A stretch of 8,274 nt of DNA from Thermoleophilaceae bacterium (GCA_013811765.1 JACCUO010000325.1:1-8274), one strand, 5' to 3'. Numbered from the stretch's first letter, positions 1 to 6,946 are shown. Notes: generated by a model from the sequence alone, not told the origin. Program-made: numbers and translations.

Positions 1-98
1 TACGCGCCGGCCGCGACGGCGAGCGCCACGAGGACGAGCGTGAGCGTCGGGAGCCAAGCACGGCGCCGTCGGCGTTTCCCGCCCTGCAGTGGATGCAT
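1..98 (-). CDS. N-terminus of an unidentified membrane-anchored or secreted protein (partial, runs off the window)
   Basis: Only about 32 codons are visible. They read MHPLQGGKRRRRRAW followed by a hydrophobic run (LPTLTLVLVALAVAAGA). This is a positively charged N-region and a single membrane-spanning or signal segment, so the rest of the protein should lie outside the membrane. No cleavage site or lipobox cysteine appears before the window ends. I chose the ATG at 98 because GAGGA (109-105) sits 6 nt upstream. An ATG at 104 overlaps the stop of the previous gene (ATGA) and would add MS, but it leaves the Shine-Dalgarno only 1 nt away. It is the last visible member of the minus-strand gene series, directly after the 60-residue membrane protein. 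Function cannot be assigned; a type II membrane enzyme or a secreted protein are both possible. Confidence 0.6.
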   Translation of the reverse strand, partial: MHPLQGGKRRRRRAWLPTLTLVLVALAVAAGA

Positions 99-100
99 GC

Positions 101-283
101 TCATTCCTCGGGCGGGGTGGTGAGTGCCCCGATGACGCCGAATCCCAGCATTCCCACGATCAGCAGTGACAGTGCTATCAGCGGCGTGAACCCGTCGTCG
201 ATCATCACGGCGATCGTGAGGTACCCGAGTAGGCCGATCAAGCCCAGGCTGGCGATCAGCGCCGCGGTGCGGGAACTCATCAC
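101..283 (-). CDS. Small two-helix membrane protein, unknown function
   Basis: A 60-residue hydrophobic protein. Two predicted membrane helices are visible, at about residues 7-28 (AALIASLGLIGLLGYLTIAV) and 32-55 (PLIALSLLIVGMLGFGVIGA), separated by a short MIDDG turn. The tail is acidic (PPEE). With R5 near the N-terminus and an acidic turn, a hairpin with both ends in the cytoplasm is plausible. Start choice is open: GTG at 283 and ATG at 280 are adjacent and in frame, and neither has a clear Shine-Dalgarno. Translation may be coupled to the rhomboid gene, whose stop is 11 nt upstream, and the next gene starts at or just after this one's stop. I do not recognise a family. Position next to a rhomboid protease makes a partner or substrate role thinkable but unproven. 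Confidence 0.7.
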   Translation of the reverse strand: MMSSRTAALIASLGLIGLLGYLTIAVMIDDGFTPLIALSLLIVGMLGFGVIGALTTPPEE

Positions 284-294
284 GGGACCGGCGT

Positions 295-1059
295 TCAGTG
301 CGCCGACTCGTAGTCCTCTTGCACGCGGTTTGCGAACAGCTTGATCATCAGGAGGCCGAATACGAACCCGCCGATATGGGCGAAGTAGGCCACCCCTCCA
401 CCCTCACCGACGGGCTGGGCCAGCGAGCCGGCCCCGTTCAATGCCTGAAGCAGGAACCATGCCCCGAGCACCAGCAGTGCGGGCAACTCGAGGATCGTGA
501 AAAAGATGATGATGAAGATGACGGTCACCACCCGCGCGCGGGGATAGAGCAGTGCGTAGGCGCCCAGGATTGCGGCCACCGCCCCGCTCGCGCCGATCGT
601 CGGCACCGCGGCATTCGGCTCGATCATCGTCTGCGCCAATAGGGCCACCAACCCTCCCAGCAGGTAGAAGAGGATGAAGCGGCCTCGCCCCATCGAGTCC
701 TCGATGTTGTTCCCGAAGATCCACAGAAAGAGCATGTTGCCACCGAGGTGCAGCAGGCCGCCGTGCATGAACATCGACGTGAGGAGCGTCAGCCAGGTCG
801 CGGCCTGCTCGCCGGCGTCGTTCGGGCCCCCCTCCTGGCCCTCGCACAGGAGCTTCCCACCGGCTTCCTCGCACTCGTCGCCGGGATGGGATATCTCATA
901 GGGGATCGCGCCGTACTCGACCACGCGCTCGTTGAACCGCTCGTCGCTCCCGGTGAAGGCACCCTGGAAGCCGAAGAACATCACCACGTTCGCCAAGATG
1001 ATCGCCACCGTCAGGATCGGGAACCGGCGGGTGGGGATGTTGTCCTTGAGCGGGAACAC
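295..1059 (-). CDS. Rhomboid family intramembrane serine protease
   Basis: A 254-residue polytopic membrane protein that should cleave transmembrane substrates within the membrane. The catalytic serine lies in GASG (S158) and its partner histidine is H228 in AYFAHIGG. The HxxxN oxyanion motif is H104-LGG-N108. About six helices are visible: 14-30, 90-115, 128-146, 152-171, 178-207 (long, possibly with a loop) and 223-243. No extra cytoplasmic domain is present, so this is the basic six-helix bacterial form. The loop between helices 1 and 2 (about 31-88) is long and acidic and carries two cysteines, C63 and C72, which could form a disulfide outside the cell. The GTG start gives MFPLKDNIPT, the usual opening of actinobacterial homologues; the nearby ATG at 1072 is out of frame. 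It lies 45 nt after the kelch gene with no obvious promoter between them. Substrate unknown. Confidence 0.93.
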   Translation of the reverse strand: MFPLKDNIPTRRFPILTVAIILANVVMFFGFQGAFTGSDERFNERVVEYGAIPYEISHPGDECEEAGGKLLCEGQEGGPNDAGEQAATWLTLLTSMFMHGGLLHLGGNMLFLWIFGNNIEDSMGRGRFILFYLLGGLVALLAQTMIEPNAAVPTIGASGAVAAILGAYALLYPRARVVTVIFIIIFFTILELPALLVLGAWFLLQALNGAGSLAQPVGEGGGVAYFAHIGGFVFGLLMIKLFANRVQEDYESAH

Positions 1060-1104
1060 GGGCGCCGCGCATGATGACTGACGGAGCGGGCAGGCGGGCC
1101 GAGT

Positions 1105-2118
1105 TCAGGGCAGGTCGAGGAACTCGATCTCGCGTGAAAAGTGGAAGCCGGGGCGCGGACCGCCCTCGATCGCGTAGACGCGGTTGCCGAGCGACGCACC
1201 GCCGAGGCCGTGGCGGGGTGTTCGCATGTCCGGCAGCGATCGCCAGCGCCGGCGACGAGGCTCGTAGACCTCCACCTCCGGGATCGTGCCGCGCGATTCC
1301 TCGCCTCCGAATACAACCACGCGGCCGCCCCCCACTGCGGTCGAGGCGATCCCGCCGCGCGCCTTTCGCATCGAGGGCAGCAGCTCCCACCGGCGCCGCG
1401 CGGGGCTGTAGCGCTCGGCGACCGTGAAGTTCCGGCCACCGCGCCTGCCGGCGAGCACGTAGAAGAAGCCGCCGGCCGCGACGCCGGTCGTGTGGTCGCG
1501 CGCCGGGCCCCTCAGCCGAGCCCCCCTGCTCCAGCGCCGCCGCTTGAAGTCATAGACCTCGAGCGAGCGCAGCCCGCCGCTGCGGTTGTTGCCGCCCGCC
1601 GCGTACAGGCGTTCGCCGACCACTGCGAGGGCGTGCGCCGCGCGCGGTACGCTCGAGCTTGGCAGGCGCGCCCACCGGTCGTTGCGCGGGTCGTAGACGA
1701 GGAGGCGAGCGGTTGCGCTCGAGAGGTCGCGCCGGCCCGTGTATCCGCCGTGCACGTAGAGCTTCCCTCGGTACGCCGCCGCGGTGGGGTGGTTGAGCCC
1801 AACGGGCATCGAGCGAAGCCGGCTCCAGCTGTTGCGGCGAACGTCATAGCGCTCCAGGGCGGCTGTGGTCAGACCGCTTCGCCGCTCGAATCCGCCGACC
1901 ACGTACACGTGGCGCCCGATCCGGGCCGCGGCCACCTCGGTGCGCTCGAGGGTGGCGGGCGCGAGGGCTTGCCATTTACCGGTGGCTGCGGCGCGCGGGG
2001 CGGGCACTCCACTCTCATCGCCACCGCCGGAGGTGACCGCAAGGACCGTTGCCGCGCCCACGAGCAGGGTCACTATCGCCACGAGCAGGCCCCGGCTCAC
2101 GGTGCCGACCCTGATCAC
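1105..2118 (-). CDS. Membrane-anchored kelch-repeat beta-propeller protein
   Basis: A 337-residue protein. Residues 10-29 (LLVAIVTLLVGAATVLAVTS) form a signal or anchor helix with no lipobox cysteine. A short flexible stretch (30-47) leads into a propeller at about 48-337. Kelch blades show the GG doublet and the spaced Tyr...Trp pair: VYVVGG 71-76 with Y91/W98; LYVHGG 120-125 with Y142/W149; LYAAGG 171-176 with Y189/W196; FYVLAG 219-224 with Y237/W244; VVVFGG 267-272 with Y285/W292; and VYAIEGG 314-320 as the final blade. The N-terminal KWQALAP probably supplies the closing strand, giving six blades. The turns before each Trp are very arginine-rich (for example PRRRRW). No catalytic residues are recognisable; such propellers usually bind proteins or glycans. 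The GTG start overlaps the lipA stop by 4 nt (GTGA). GTG at 2100, preceded by AGGG, is an alternative start. Role unknown. Confidence 0.88.
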   Translation of the reverse strand: MIRVGTVSRGLLVAIVTLLVGAATVLAVTSGGGDESGVPAPRAAATGKWQALAPATLERTEVAAARIGRHVYVVGGFERRSGLTTAALERYDVRRNSWSRLRSMPVGLNHPTAAAYRGKLYVHGGYTGRRDLSSATARLLVYDPRNDRWARLPSSSVPRAAHALAVVGERLYAAGGNNRSGGLRSLEVYDFKRRRWSRGARLRGPARDHTTGVAAGGFFYVLAGRRGGRNFTVAERYSPARRRWELLPSMRKARGGIASTAVGGGRVVVFGGEESRGTIPEVEVYEPRRRRWRSLPDMRTPRHGLGGASLGNRVYAIEGGPRPGFHFSREIEFLDLP

Positions 2119-3077
2119 CGCGCGGCTGTGGCGGCGGCCCCGTTGGCGCCGCCACCAGCCCGCTCGAGTGTCTGCTCGGCGTGGTAGCTCGAGCGCACGA
2201 GCGGCCCGGCGGCCACCGACTCGAACCCCAGCGCGTAGGCCTCTCGCTCGAGGTCGGCGAACTCATCCGGATGCCAGTACCGCGCCACGGGGAGGTGGTC
2301 GCGCGTGGGACGCAGATATTGCCCCACGGTGAGCACCTGGACGCCGTGCTCGCGCAGCGTGCCGAACGTGTCGAGCAGCTCCTCGCGCGTCTCACCGAGG
2401 CCGGTCATGAGGCCCGACTTCGTGACCACCTCGTCCCCCCCCATCTCCTTCGCGTTCCGCAGTACCCGGCAGGAGCGCAGGAAGCGCGACCCCCGCCGGG
2501 CGAGCGGGTAGAGGCGCGGGACCGTCTCCACGTTGTGGTTGAAGACGTCCGGTTGCTCGCCGAGCACGCGGGCCAGGGGCATCTCCTCGCCGCGGAAGTC
2601 TGGGGTCAGGACCTCCACCTTGGTGCCGGGGGAAAAACGGCGAATCGAGCGGATCACCCCGACGAACGCCGAGGCGCCGAGGTCCGGCAGGTCGTCGCGG
2701 TCCACACTCGTGATCACCGCGTGGCGAAGGCCCATGCGCTTCACCGACTGGGCCACGCGCAGCGGCTCGAGCGGGTCGTGGTGCGTGGGCTTTCCCGTCT
2801 TGACGTTGCAGAAGCCGCAGCGCCGGGTGCACGTGTCGCCGAGGATCATGAACGTCGCCGTGCCGCGCTGCCAGCAGTCGCCGATGTTCGGACAGGCGGC
2901 CTCCTGGCAGACGGTATTGAGCCCATCCTCCTCCATTGCCCGGCGCAGCTCGCGGTAGCGAGGTCCCCCGGGGGCGGGCACCTTGAACCAAGCCGGCTTG
3001 CGGGCGCCGAAGGGCAGGACCTCGCCCATGTCGAGCAGCCGTGCGCCGCCCGGGTTCGCGCGGGACCGTGTGCTCAT
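2115..3077 (-). CDS. lipA: Lipoyl synthase (radical SAM)
   Basis: LipA inserts two sulfur atoms into the octanoyl chain carried by E2 (or GcvH), making the lipoyl cofactor. Family hallmarks are all present in 320 residues. The auxiliary cluster motif CX4CX5C is C57, C62, C68. The radical SAM motif CX3CX2C is C83, C87, C90 in CTRRCGFC. The C-terminal RSSY (295-298) contains the serine that ligates the auxiliary cluster. The NHNVET (180-185) and TKSGLMTGLGE (219-229) segments are also typical. The last ~15 residues are Ala/Gly-rich and probably unstructured. The ATG overlaps the lipB stop by 4 nt (ATGA), implying translational coupling; M17 is a less likely start. Acting just after LipB on the E2 encoded two genes upstream, it completes the cofactor pathway within the operon. 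Confidence 0.97.
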   Translation of the reverse strand: MSTRSRANPGGARLLDMGEVLPFGARKPAWFKVPAPGGPRYRELRRAMEEDGLNTVCQEAACPNIGDCWQRGTATFMILGDTCTRRCGFCNVKTGKPTHHDPLEPLRVAQSVKRMGLRHAVITSVDRDDLPDLGASAFVGVIRSIRRFSPGTKVEVLTPDFRGEEMPLARVLGEQPDVFNHNVETVPRLYPLARRGSRFLRSCRVLRNAKEMGGDEVVTKSGLMTGLGETREELLDTFGTLREHGVQVLTVGQYLRPTRDHLPVARYWHPDEFADLEREAYALGFESVAAGPLVRSSYHAEQTLERAGGGANGAAATAAR

Positions 3078-3769
3078 GCCGGCACCGAGTGCTTCTCACC
3101 GTCGCTCAGCACCGCTTCGGAAATGGCCCGTGGGCGGCGACCGAACGCCTCCGCGAAGCGCGTGGCCATCCGGTCGCGGAAGTCAGGCATCGCACCGCTT
3201 CGGCCGGTCTCCTTGTACACCGAGGTCACTTGCAGGTTTTCGATCCCGCAGGGCACGATCCATCCGAAGGGCTGGAGATCGCCATCCACGTTCACCGCGA
3301 ACCCGTGCGTGGTGACCCCGCGGGAGACGTGCACGCCGATCGACCCGATCTTGCGCTCACCCACCCACACTCCGGTCAGTCCCTCGCGCACCTCCGCGAC
3401 GGTCCCCTGGTCCCCGAGTGCCGCGATGATCGCGGACTCCATCGTGTGCACGTAGAGGGGCACGTCGTGGACGCTCATGATCGGATAGCCGATCAACTGA
3501 CCGGGACCGTGGTAGGTCACGCTGCCGCCGCGGTCGGACTCGCAGACCTCGACCCCCTGTGTGCGGTACCAGTCCTCGCCCATCGGGAGGTCGCTGGGCT
3601 CCGTACGGCGGCCCTTGGTGAGTACGGGCGGGTGCTCGAGGAACAGGAGGACGTCCGGCACCGCGCCGGCCTGACGGGCTGCGCGGATGCGCTCCTGCAT
3701 CGTCACGGCCTCGTCATAGCGGACCTGGCCGAGTGAGGCGATCCAGAGCTCTTCGGTGGGCTCAGCCAC
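3074..3769 (-). CDS. lipB: Octanoyl-[acyl carrier protein]-protein N-octanoyltransferase
   Basis: LipB moves octanoate from acyl carrier protein to the lipoyl-domain lysine of 2-oxoacid dehydrogenase E2 subunits, the first step of endogenous lipoate assembly in the cytoplasm. The 231-residue protein has the family's segments: RGGSVTYHGPGQLIGYP (80-96), GERKIGSIGVHVSRGVTTHG (137-156) with K140 as the conserved catalytic-type lysine, and PCGI with C174 as the acyl-thioester cysteine. Length is normal. The start is GTG, overlapping the E2 stop by 8 nt, with GGAGAG (3780-3775) 5 nt upstream, a convincing Shine-Dalgarno within the end of the E2 gene. E2-lipB-lipA adjacency also recalls the mycobacterial sucB/dlaT-lipB-lipA neighbourhood (established knowledge). 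Confidence 0.97.
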   Translation of the reverse strand: MAEPTEELWIASLGQVRYDEAVTMQERIRAARQAGAVPDVLLFLEHPPVLTKGRRTEPSDLPMGEDWYRTQGVEVCESDRGGSVTYHGPGQLIGYPIMSVHDVPLYVHTMESAIIAALGDQGTVAEVREGLTGVWVGERKIGSIGVHVSRGVTTHGFAVNVDGDLQPFGWIVPCGIENLQVTSVYKETGRSGAMPDFRDRMATRFAEAFGRRPRAISEAVLSDGEKHSVPA

Positions 3770-4928
3770 TCCAGCTCTCCAGGTTGCGCCGGACGCTGGA
3801 CAGGAATCGCGCCGCCAGGACGCCGTCGAGCGCGCGGTGGTCCCAGGACATACAGAGGTAGGTCATCGGCCGCACGGCGATGCTGTCTCGGCCCTGCTCG
3901 TCGGTGACCACCACCGGGCGCTTGGTCACGGCCTCCAGGTCGAGAATTGCCACCTGCGGCTGGTTGATGATCGGAGTGGCCAGCAGCGCGCCGAAGCGGC
4001 CGGGGTTGGTGATGGTGAAGGTCCCGCCTTCGACCTCCTCCGGGAGGAGGCGCTTTGAGCGGGCTCGCTCCGCGACGTCGGCGATCCGAGTGGCCAAACC
4101 CTCGTGCGAGAGGTCGTGGGCGTTCCGGATGACCGGGACGATCAGCCCTTCCTCGCCCAGGCTGACCGCCACTCCGAGGTGCACCTCGGAGTGCACCGTC
4201 AGGTGCTCGCCTTCGATCGTCGCGTTCAGGCTCGGGTGCTCGCGCAGGGAGGCCACCGCCGCACGGGCCACGAAAGCCAAATAGGAGAGGCGCCCACGGG
4301 CTGCTTCGACCGCGCTCATGTCAGCCTCGACCACCGTCGTGCAGTGGGCCGCGGTCTTGAGCGAGCGAACCATGTGCTCGCCGATCTGCCGTCGCATGAG
4401 TGACAGTCGTTCACCCGCCGGGGCCCGCTGCCGCCCGCCGTCGCCTTCTTGCGCCGGGATGGCCGACTCGGGCCCTGCGCCGCCCTGCTCGTTTACGAGT
4501 GCCAACACGTCCTTCTTCGTGACGCGGCCACGGCGGCCGCTCCCGCGTAGCCGGGCCACGTCGATCCCGTGCTCGGCGGCGATGCGCCGCACGACCGGCG
4601 AAACCACTCCCGATCGCTCCCCGGGCTCCGCCTCGTGCTCGTCCGCGTGAGCCTCGCCGGGCCGGGCCGCCGTGTCGAGGGTGGCCAGCAGCGTGCCGAC
4701 GTCAACGGTGGCGCCTTCCTCGACCAGAACCTCTCTCAGCCGGCCGGCGGCGGGGGAGGGCACCTCGGTCTCGACCTTGTCCGTGGATATCTCGACCACA
4801 GTCTCGTCACGCTCGATCCAGTCGCCCGGACGCTTGCGCCAGGCGGTGATCGTGCCCTCGGCCACCGAGACGCCCATCTGAGGCATCCGGAGCTCGACGA
4901 GAGGGGCCTCAGTATTCGAGGAGCTCAC
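3762..4928 (-). CDS. Dihydrolipoamide acyltransferase, E2 of a 2-oxoacid dehydrogenase complex
   Basis: E2 forms the complex core, taking the acyl group from E1 on a swinging lipoyl arm and passing it to CoA. In 388 residues: one lipoyl domain (about 9-86) with the acceptor lysine K51 in STDKVETEV; a short linker; a peripheral-subunit-binding domain (about 108-144, SPVVRRIAAEHGIDVARLRG); a second Ala/Gly/Gln-rich linker; and the acyltransferase domain (about 172-388) ending in SWDHRALDG with catalytic H364 and D368. TPIINQPQVAIL (318-329) is also typical. Only one lipoyl domain is present, unlike the multi-lipoyl mycobacterial DlaT. The segment between DMS (203-205) and LSYLAF (214-219) is about 11 residues shorter than in the Bacillus-type enzyme as I recall it. 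The GTG start is supported by GGGAGG 6 nt upstream; it overlaps the E1 beta stop by 20 nt. Acyl specificity (branched-chain, pyruvate or other) cannot be fixed from sequence alone. Confidence 0.94.
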   Translation of the reverse strand: MSSSNTEAPLVELRMPQMGVSVAEGTITAWRKRPGDWIERDETVVEISTDKVETEVPSPAAGRLREVLVEEGATVDVGTLLATLDTAARPGEAHADEHEAEPGERSGVVSPVVRRIAAEHGIDVARLRGSGRRGRVTKKDVLALVNEQGGAGPESAIPAQEGDGGRQRAPAGERLSLMRRQIGEHMVRSLKTAAHCTTVVEADMSAVEAARGRLSYLAFVARAAVASLREHPSLNATIEGEHLTVHSEVHLGVAVSLGEEGLIVPVIRNAHDLSHEGLATRIADVAERARSKRLLPEEVEGGTFTITNPGRFGALLATPIINQPQVAILDLEAVTKRPVVVTDEQGRDSIAVRPMTYLCMSWDHRALDGVLAARFLSSVRRNLESWSG

Positions 4929-5877
4929 GGCAGGCCTCCCGCACCTGGTCGACCTGGGGCAGCACGGCGCTCTCGAGCGGGGGGCTGAAGGGGATAGGCA
5001 CGTCGGGCGCGGTGACCCTCACGACCGGGCCGTCCAGATCCTCGAATGCCTCCTCGGCGATCAGGGCGCAGACCTCCGCACCGACGCCGCACGACCGGGT
5101 GGCCTCGTGCAGCACGACGACCTTGCCCGTCTTGCGCACGCTGCCCAGGATGCCCTCGCGGTCGAGCGGGCAGAGCGTACGCAGGTCGAGCACCTCCACC
5201 CTCGCACCGTCGAGATCCTCCACCGCCTCCAGCGCGGTGTGCACCATCGCTCCGTAGGCGACCAGCGTCAGGTCCGATCCCGGCCTCGCCACGCGCACCT
5301 CTCCGAGCGGGGTCTCATAGCGGCCCTTCGCGACCTCGCCTCGCAGCCGGCGGTAGAGGTGCTTGTGCTCGAGGTAGAGGACGGGGTTGGGGTCGCGCAC
5401 CGCGCTCGCCAGCAACCCCTTGGCGTCCTCGGGGGTGGATGGCGCAACGACCTTGAGCCCCGGCGCCTGAAGGAACCAGGCCTCGGGGTTCTGCGAGTGG
5501 AAGGGACCGCCTGAGAACCCGCCCCCCGAGGGGAGCCGAACCACCAGCGGCACGGCGAGCCCCTGGCGATAGTGCATCTTGGCGGCAACGTTGACGAGCT
5601 GGTCAAAGCCGCACGCGATGAAGTCCGCGAACTGCATCTCGGCGATCGGGCGCATCCCCTCGACCGCCGCGCCGACGGCGGCGCCCACTATCGCGGACTC
5701 CGCCAGCGGCGTGTCCCACATCCTGTCGGCGCCGAACTCGTCGGCCAGGCCCTCGGTGACCTTGAAGGCGCCGCCGAAGGACCCGATGTCCTGGCCGAGG
5801 CAGAACACCGACTCGTCGTGGCGCATCTCCTCGCGCAACCCGTCGGAGATCGCCTCCAGATAGGTGAGCTCAGGCAT
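4909..5877 (-). CDS. 2-oxoacid dehydrogenase E1 component, beta subunit (transketolase-like)
   Basis: With the alpha subunit this forms the thiamine-diphosphate-dependent E1 that decarboxylates a 2-oxoacid. The 322-residue protein contains the pyrimidine-binding domain with the activating glutamate E60 in DTPLAES, the QFADFI segment (82-87), and H127 in PFHSQNPEAWF, a conserved active-site histidine. The transketolase C-terminal domain follows from about 200 (LVAYGAMV, VLDLRTLCPLD, VVLHEAT). GQDIGSFGGAF and HKHLYRR resemble branched-chain 2-oxoacid E1 beta more than pyruvate E1, but this is weak evidence. The open frame extends 96 codons further upstream. The true start is the ATG at 5877, because AAGGAGG lies 6 nt before it, homology begins at once (MPELTYLEAI), and the extra codons lie inside E1 alpha. 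It overlaps the alpha stop by 8 nt. Confidence 0.95.
   Translation of the reverse strand: MPELTYLEAISDGLREEMRHDESVFCLGQDIGSFGGAFKVTEGLADEFGADRMWDTPLAESAIVGAAVGAAVEGMRPIAEMQFADFIACGFDQLVNVAAKMHYRQGLAVPLVVRLPSGGGFSGGPFHSQNPEAWFLQAPGLKVVAPSTPEDAKGLLASAVRDPNPVLYLEHKHLYRRLRGEVAKGRYETPLGEVRVARPGSDLTLVAYGAMVHTALEAVEDLDGARVEVLDLRTLCPLDREGILGSVRKTGKVVVLHEATRSCGVGAEVCALIAEEAFEDLDGPVVRVTAPDVPIPFSPPLESAVLPQVDQVREACRELLEY
4935..4940 (-). promoter_or_regulatory. Ribosome-binding site fixing the E2 GTG start
   Basis: GGGAGG on the minus strand, 6 nt before GTG 4928, lying within the E1 beta coding region. It supports the 20-nt overlap rather than a start at the internal ATG codon M15, which would cut into the lipoyl domain. 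Confidence 0.75.
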
Positions 5878-6946
5878 GGGGCCCCTCCTTGGCGCGGGGG
5901 GCCCAGCGCGACCAGGGCGCGTGGCCGTCGCCGAGTACCGGGTCCTCGGTGGCGAACACGCCCTCCGTGGCGGTCGCGGGGTCCGGCATCGGCTGAGCGA
6001 GCGCCCAGGCGGTCTCCCGCTCAAGCTCGTCCTCGACGGCGATGTGAATGCTCTTCGTCTCGATGCCCTCAGCGCCCAGCCGCCTCTCGAACAGCTCGAT
6101 CGGGTCGCGATTGGCCCAGCGCTCGAACAGCTCCGGTGGCACGTAGGACATGTCGTCATGGGCACCGTGGCCGTGCATGCGCATCGTCTCGGCCTGGATC
6201 AGCGTCGGTCCGCCGCCGGCGCGCGCGCGGTCGCAGGCCGCCGCTGCGGCTGCAAAGACGGCCTCGACGTCGTTGCCGTCGACCTTTACCCCTTCGAACC
6301 CGTAGGCGGCGGCGCGCTCCACCGGGTCGCGCACGAACTCGAGCTCGTTCGGGGTGGAGTAGGCGAACTGGTTGTTCTCGAGCACGAACACGACCGGCAG
6401 CTGCCGGATCCCGGCCACGTTCATGGCCTCGTGCCACTGGCCGTTCGCCGTCGAGCCGTCCCCGAACCAGGTCATCGCCACGCGCTGCTCTCGGCGCATC
6501 TGGAAGGCCAGGGCCAGCCCGCATGCCACCGGCGCCATGTCGGGCAGCATCGACACCATCCCCACGCAGCCCAGATGGCGGTCGCCGAAGTGCATGTTGC
6601 CGTCGCGCCCATCTGTGACGCCGCCCAGCCGCCCCATCATCTGGGCCAGGACGCGCCCGGGAGTGACGCCGCGGATCAGGTGCGCGCCGAGGTCCCGATG
6701 CAGGATGCACGCGCGGTCGCGCGGTCCGAGGGCGAACGCCGAGCCCACCGACACCGCCTCCTGCCCGCGGCCGTCGTAGTAGCTGCCCGGCACCTGACCC
6801 TGGCGGTAGAGATTGAGCGCGCGCTCCTCGGTGGCGCGCATTAGAAGCATGTAGCGCAGGAGCTCGCCGCGGTCATCTACGGTGAGCTCGGCCGTCGCGG
6901 CCTCTTGGGGCTCGAGCTGCGCCGGTCTGGTGGTCGGCGTGGCCAT
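5870..6946 (-). CDS. 2-oxoacid dehydrogenase E1 component, alpha subunit
   Basis: The alpha half of the E1 decarboxylase, 358 residues. The thiamine-diphosphate/metal motif runs from GDGS (162-165) to NN (191-192), the canonical GDG...NN spacing. Upstream, GSYYDGRGQEAVSVG (54-68), HRDLGAHL (83-90) and DGRDGNMHF (112-120) are family segments. H258 and H260 in MRMHGHGAHDD fall in the active-site loop, followed by YVPPELFERWANRDPIELFE. That last segment recalls the acetoin/2-oxoacid dehydrogenase-like E1 alpha group of actinobacteria and Chloroflexi, so the substrate is unresolved. The first ~20 residues are Ala/Thr/Glu-rich and variable. The ATG is preceded by GGGAG with a 7-nt spacer. It is the first gene of the minus-strand operon; transcription should start in the divergent region upstream. 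Confidence 0.95.
   Translation of the reverse strand: MATPTTRPAQLEPQEAATAELTVDDRGELLRYMLLMRATEERALNLYRQGQVPGSYYDGRGQEAVSVGSAFALGPRDRACILHRDLGAHLIRGVTPGRVLAQMMGRLGGVTDGRDGNMHFGDRHLGCVGMVSMLPDMAPVACGLALAFQMRREQRVAMTWFGDGSTANGQWHEAMNVAGIRQLPVVFVLENNQFAYSTPNELEFVRDPVERAAAYGFEGVKVDGNDVEAVFAAAAAACDRARAGGGPTLIQAETMRMHGHGAHDDMSYVPPELFERWANRDPIELFERRLGAEGIETKSIHIAVEDELERETAWALAQPMPDPATATEGVFATEDPVLGDGHAPWSRWAPRAKEGPHA
5884..5890 (-). promoter_or_regulatory. Ribosome-binding site fixing the E1 beta start
   Basis: AAGGAGG on the minus strand, 6 nt before ATG 5877 and inside the last codons of E1 alpha. It is the strongest Shine-Dalgarno in the window and settles the start within a frame that is open far upstream. 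Confidence 0.85.

Noticed and set aside
1060..1104. A separate promoter for the rhomboid gene in the 45-nt gap
   Set aside because: No TANNNT box or -35-like element is visible there on the minus strand, so read-through from the kelch gene is the simpler view.
1105..2118. Kelch protein as a galactose-oxidase-like enzyme or a lipoprotein
   Set aside because: No copper-ligand or cross-link residues can be recognised, and the N-terminal helix has no lipobox cysteine.
2181..3455. A 424-codon plus-strand open frame antisense to lipA and lipB
   Set aside because: It mirrors two unmistakable genes; long antisense frames are expected at this GC content. The translation is Arg/Ala/Gly/His-rich with no motifs.
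5878..6165. A 96-codon upstream extension of the E1 beta frame, which could suggest an N-terminal fusion
   Set aside because: The extension lies within E1 alpha codons and is Arg/Ser/Pro-rich without domain character. A near-perfect Shine-Dalgarno fixes the start at 5877.
5572..6844. Plus-strand open frames of 348 and 326 codons opposite E1 alpha and E1 beta
   Set aside because: They are shadows of strongly conserved minus-strand genes and show low-complexity Arg/Pro/Ala translation and no ribosome-binding logic.
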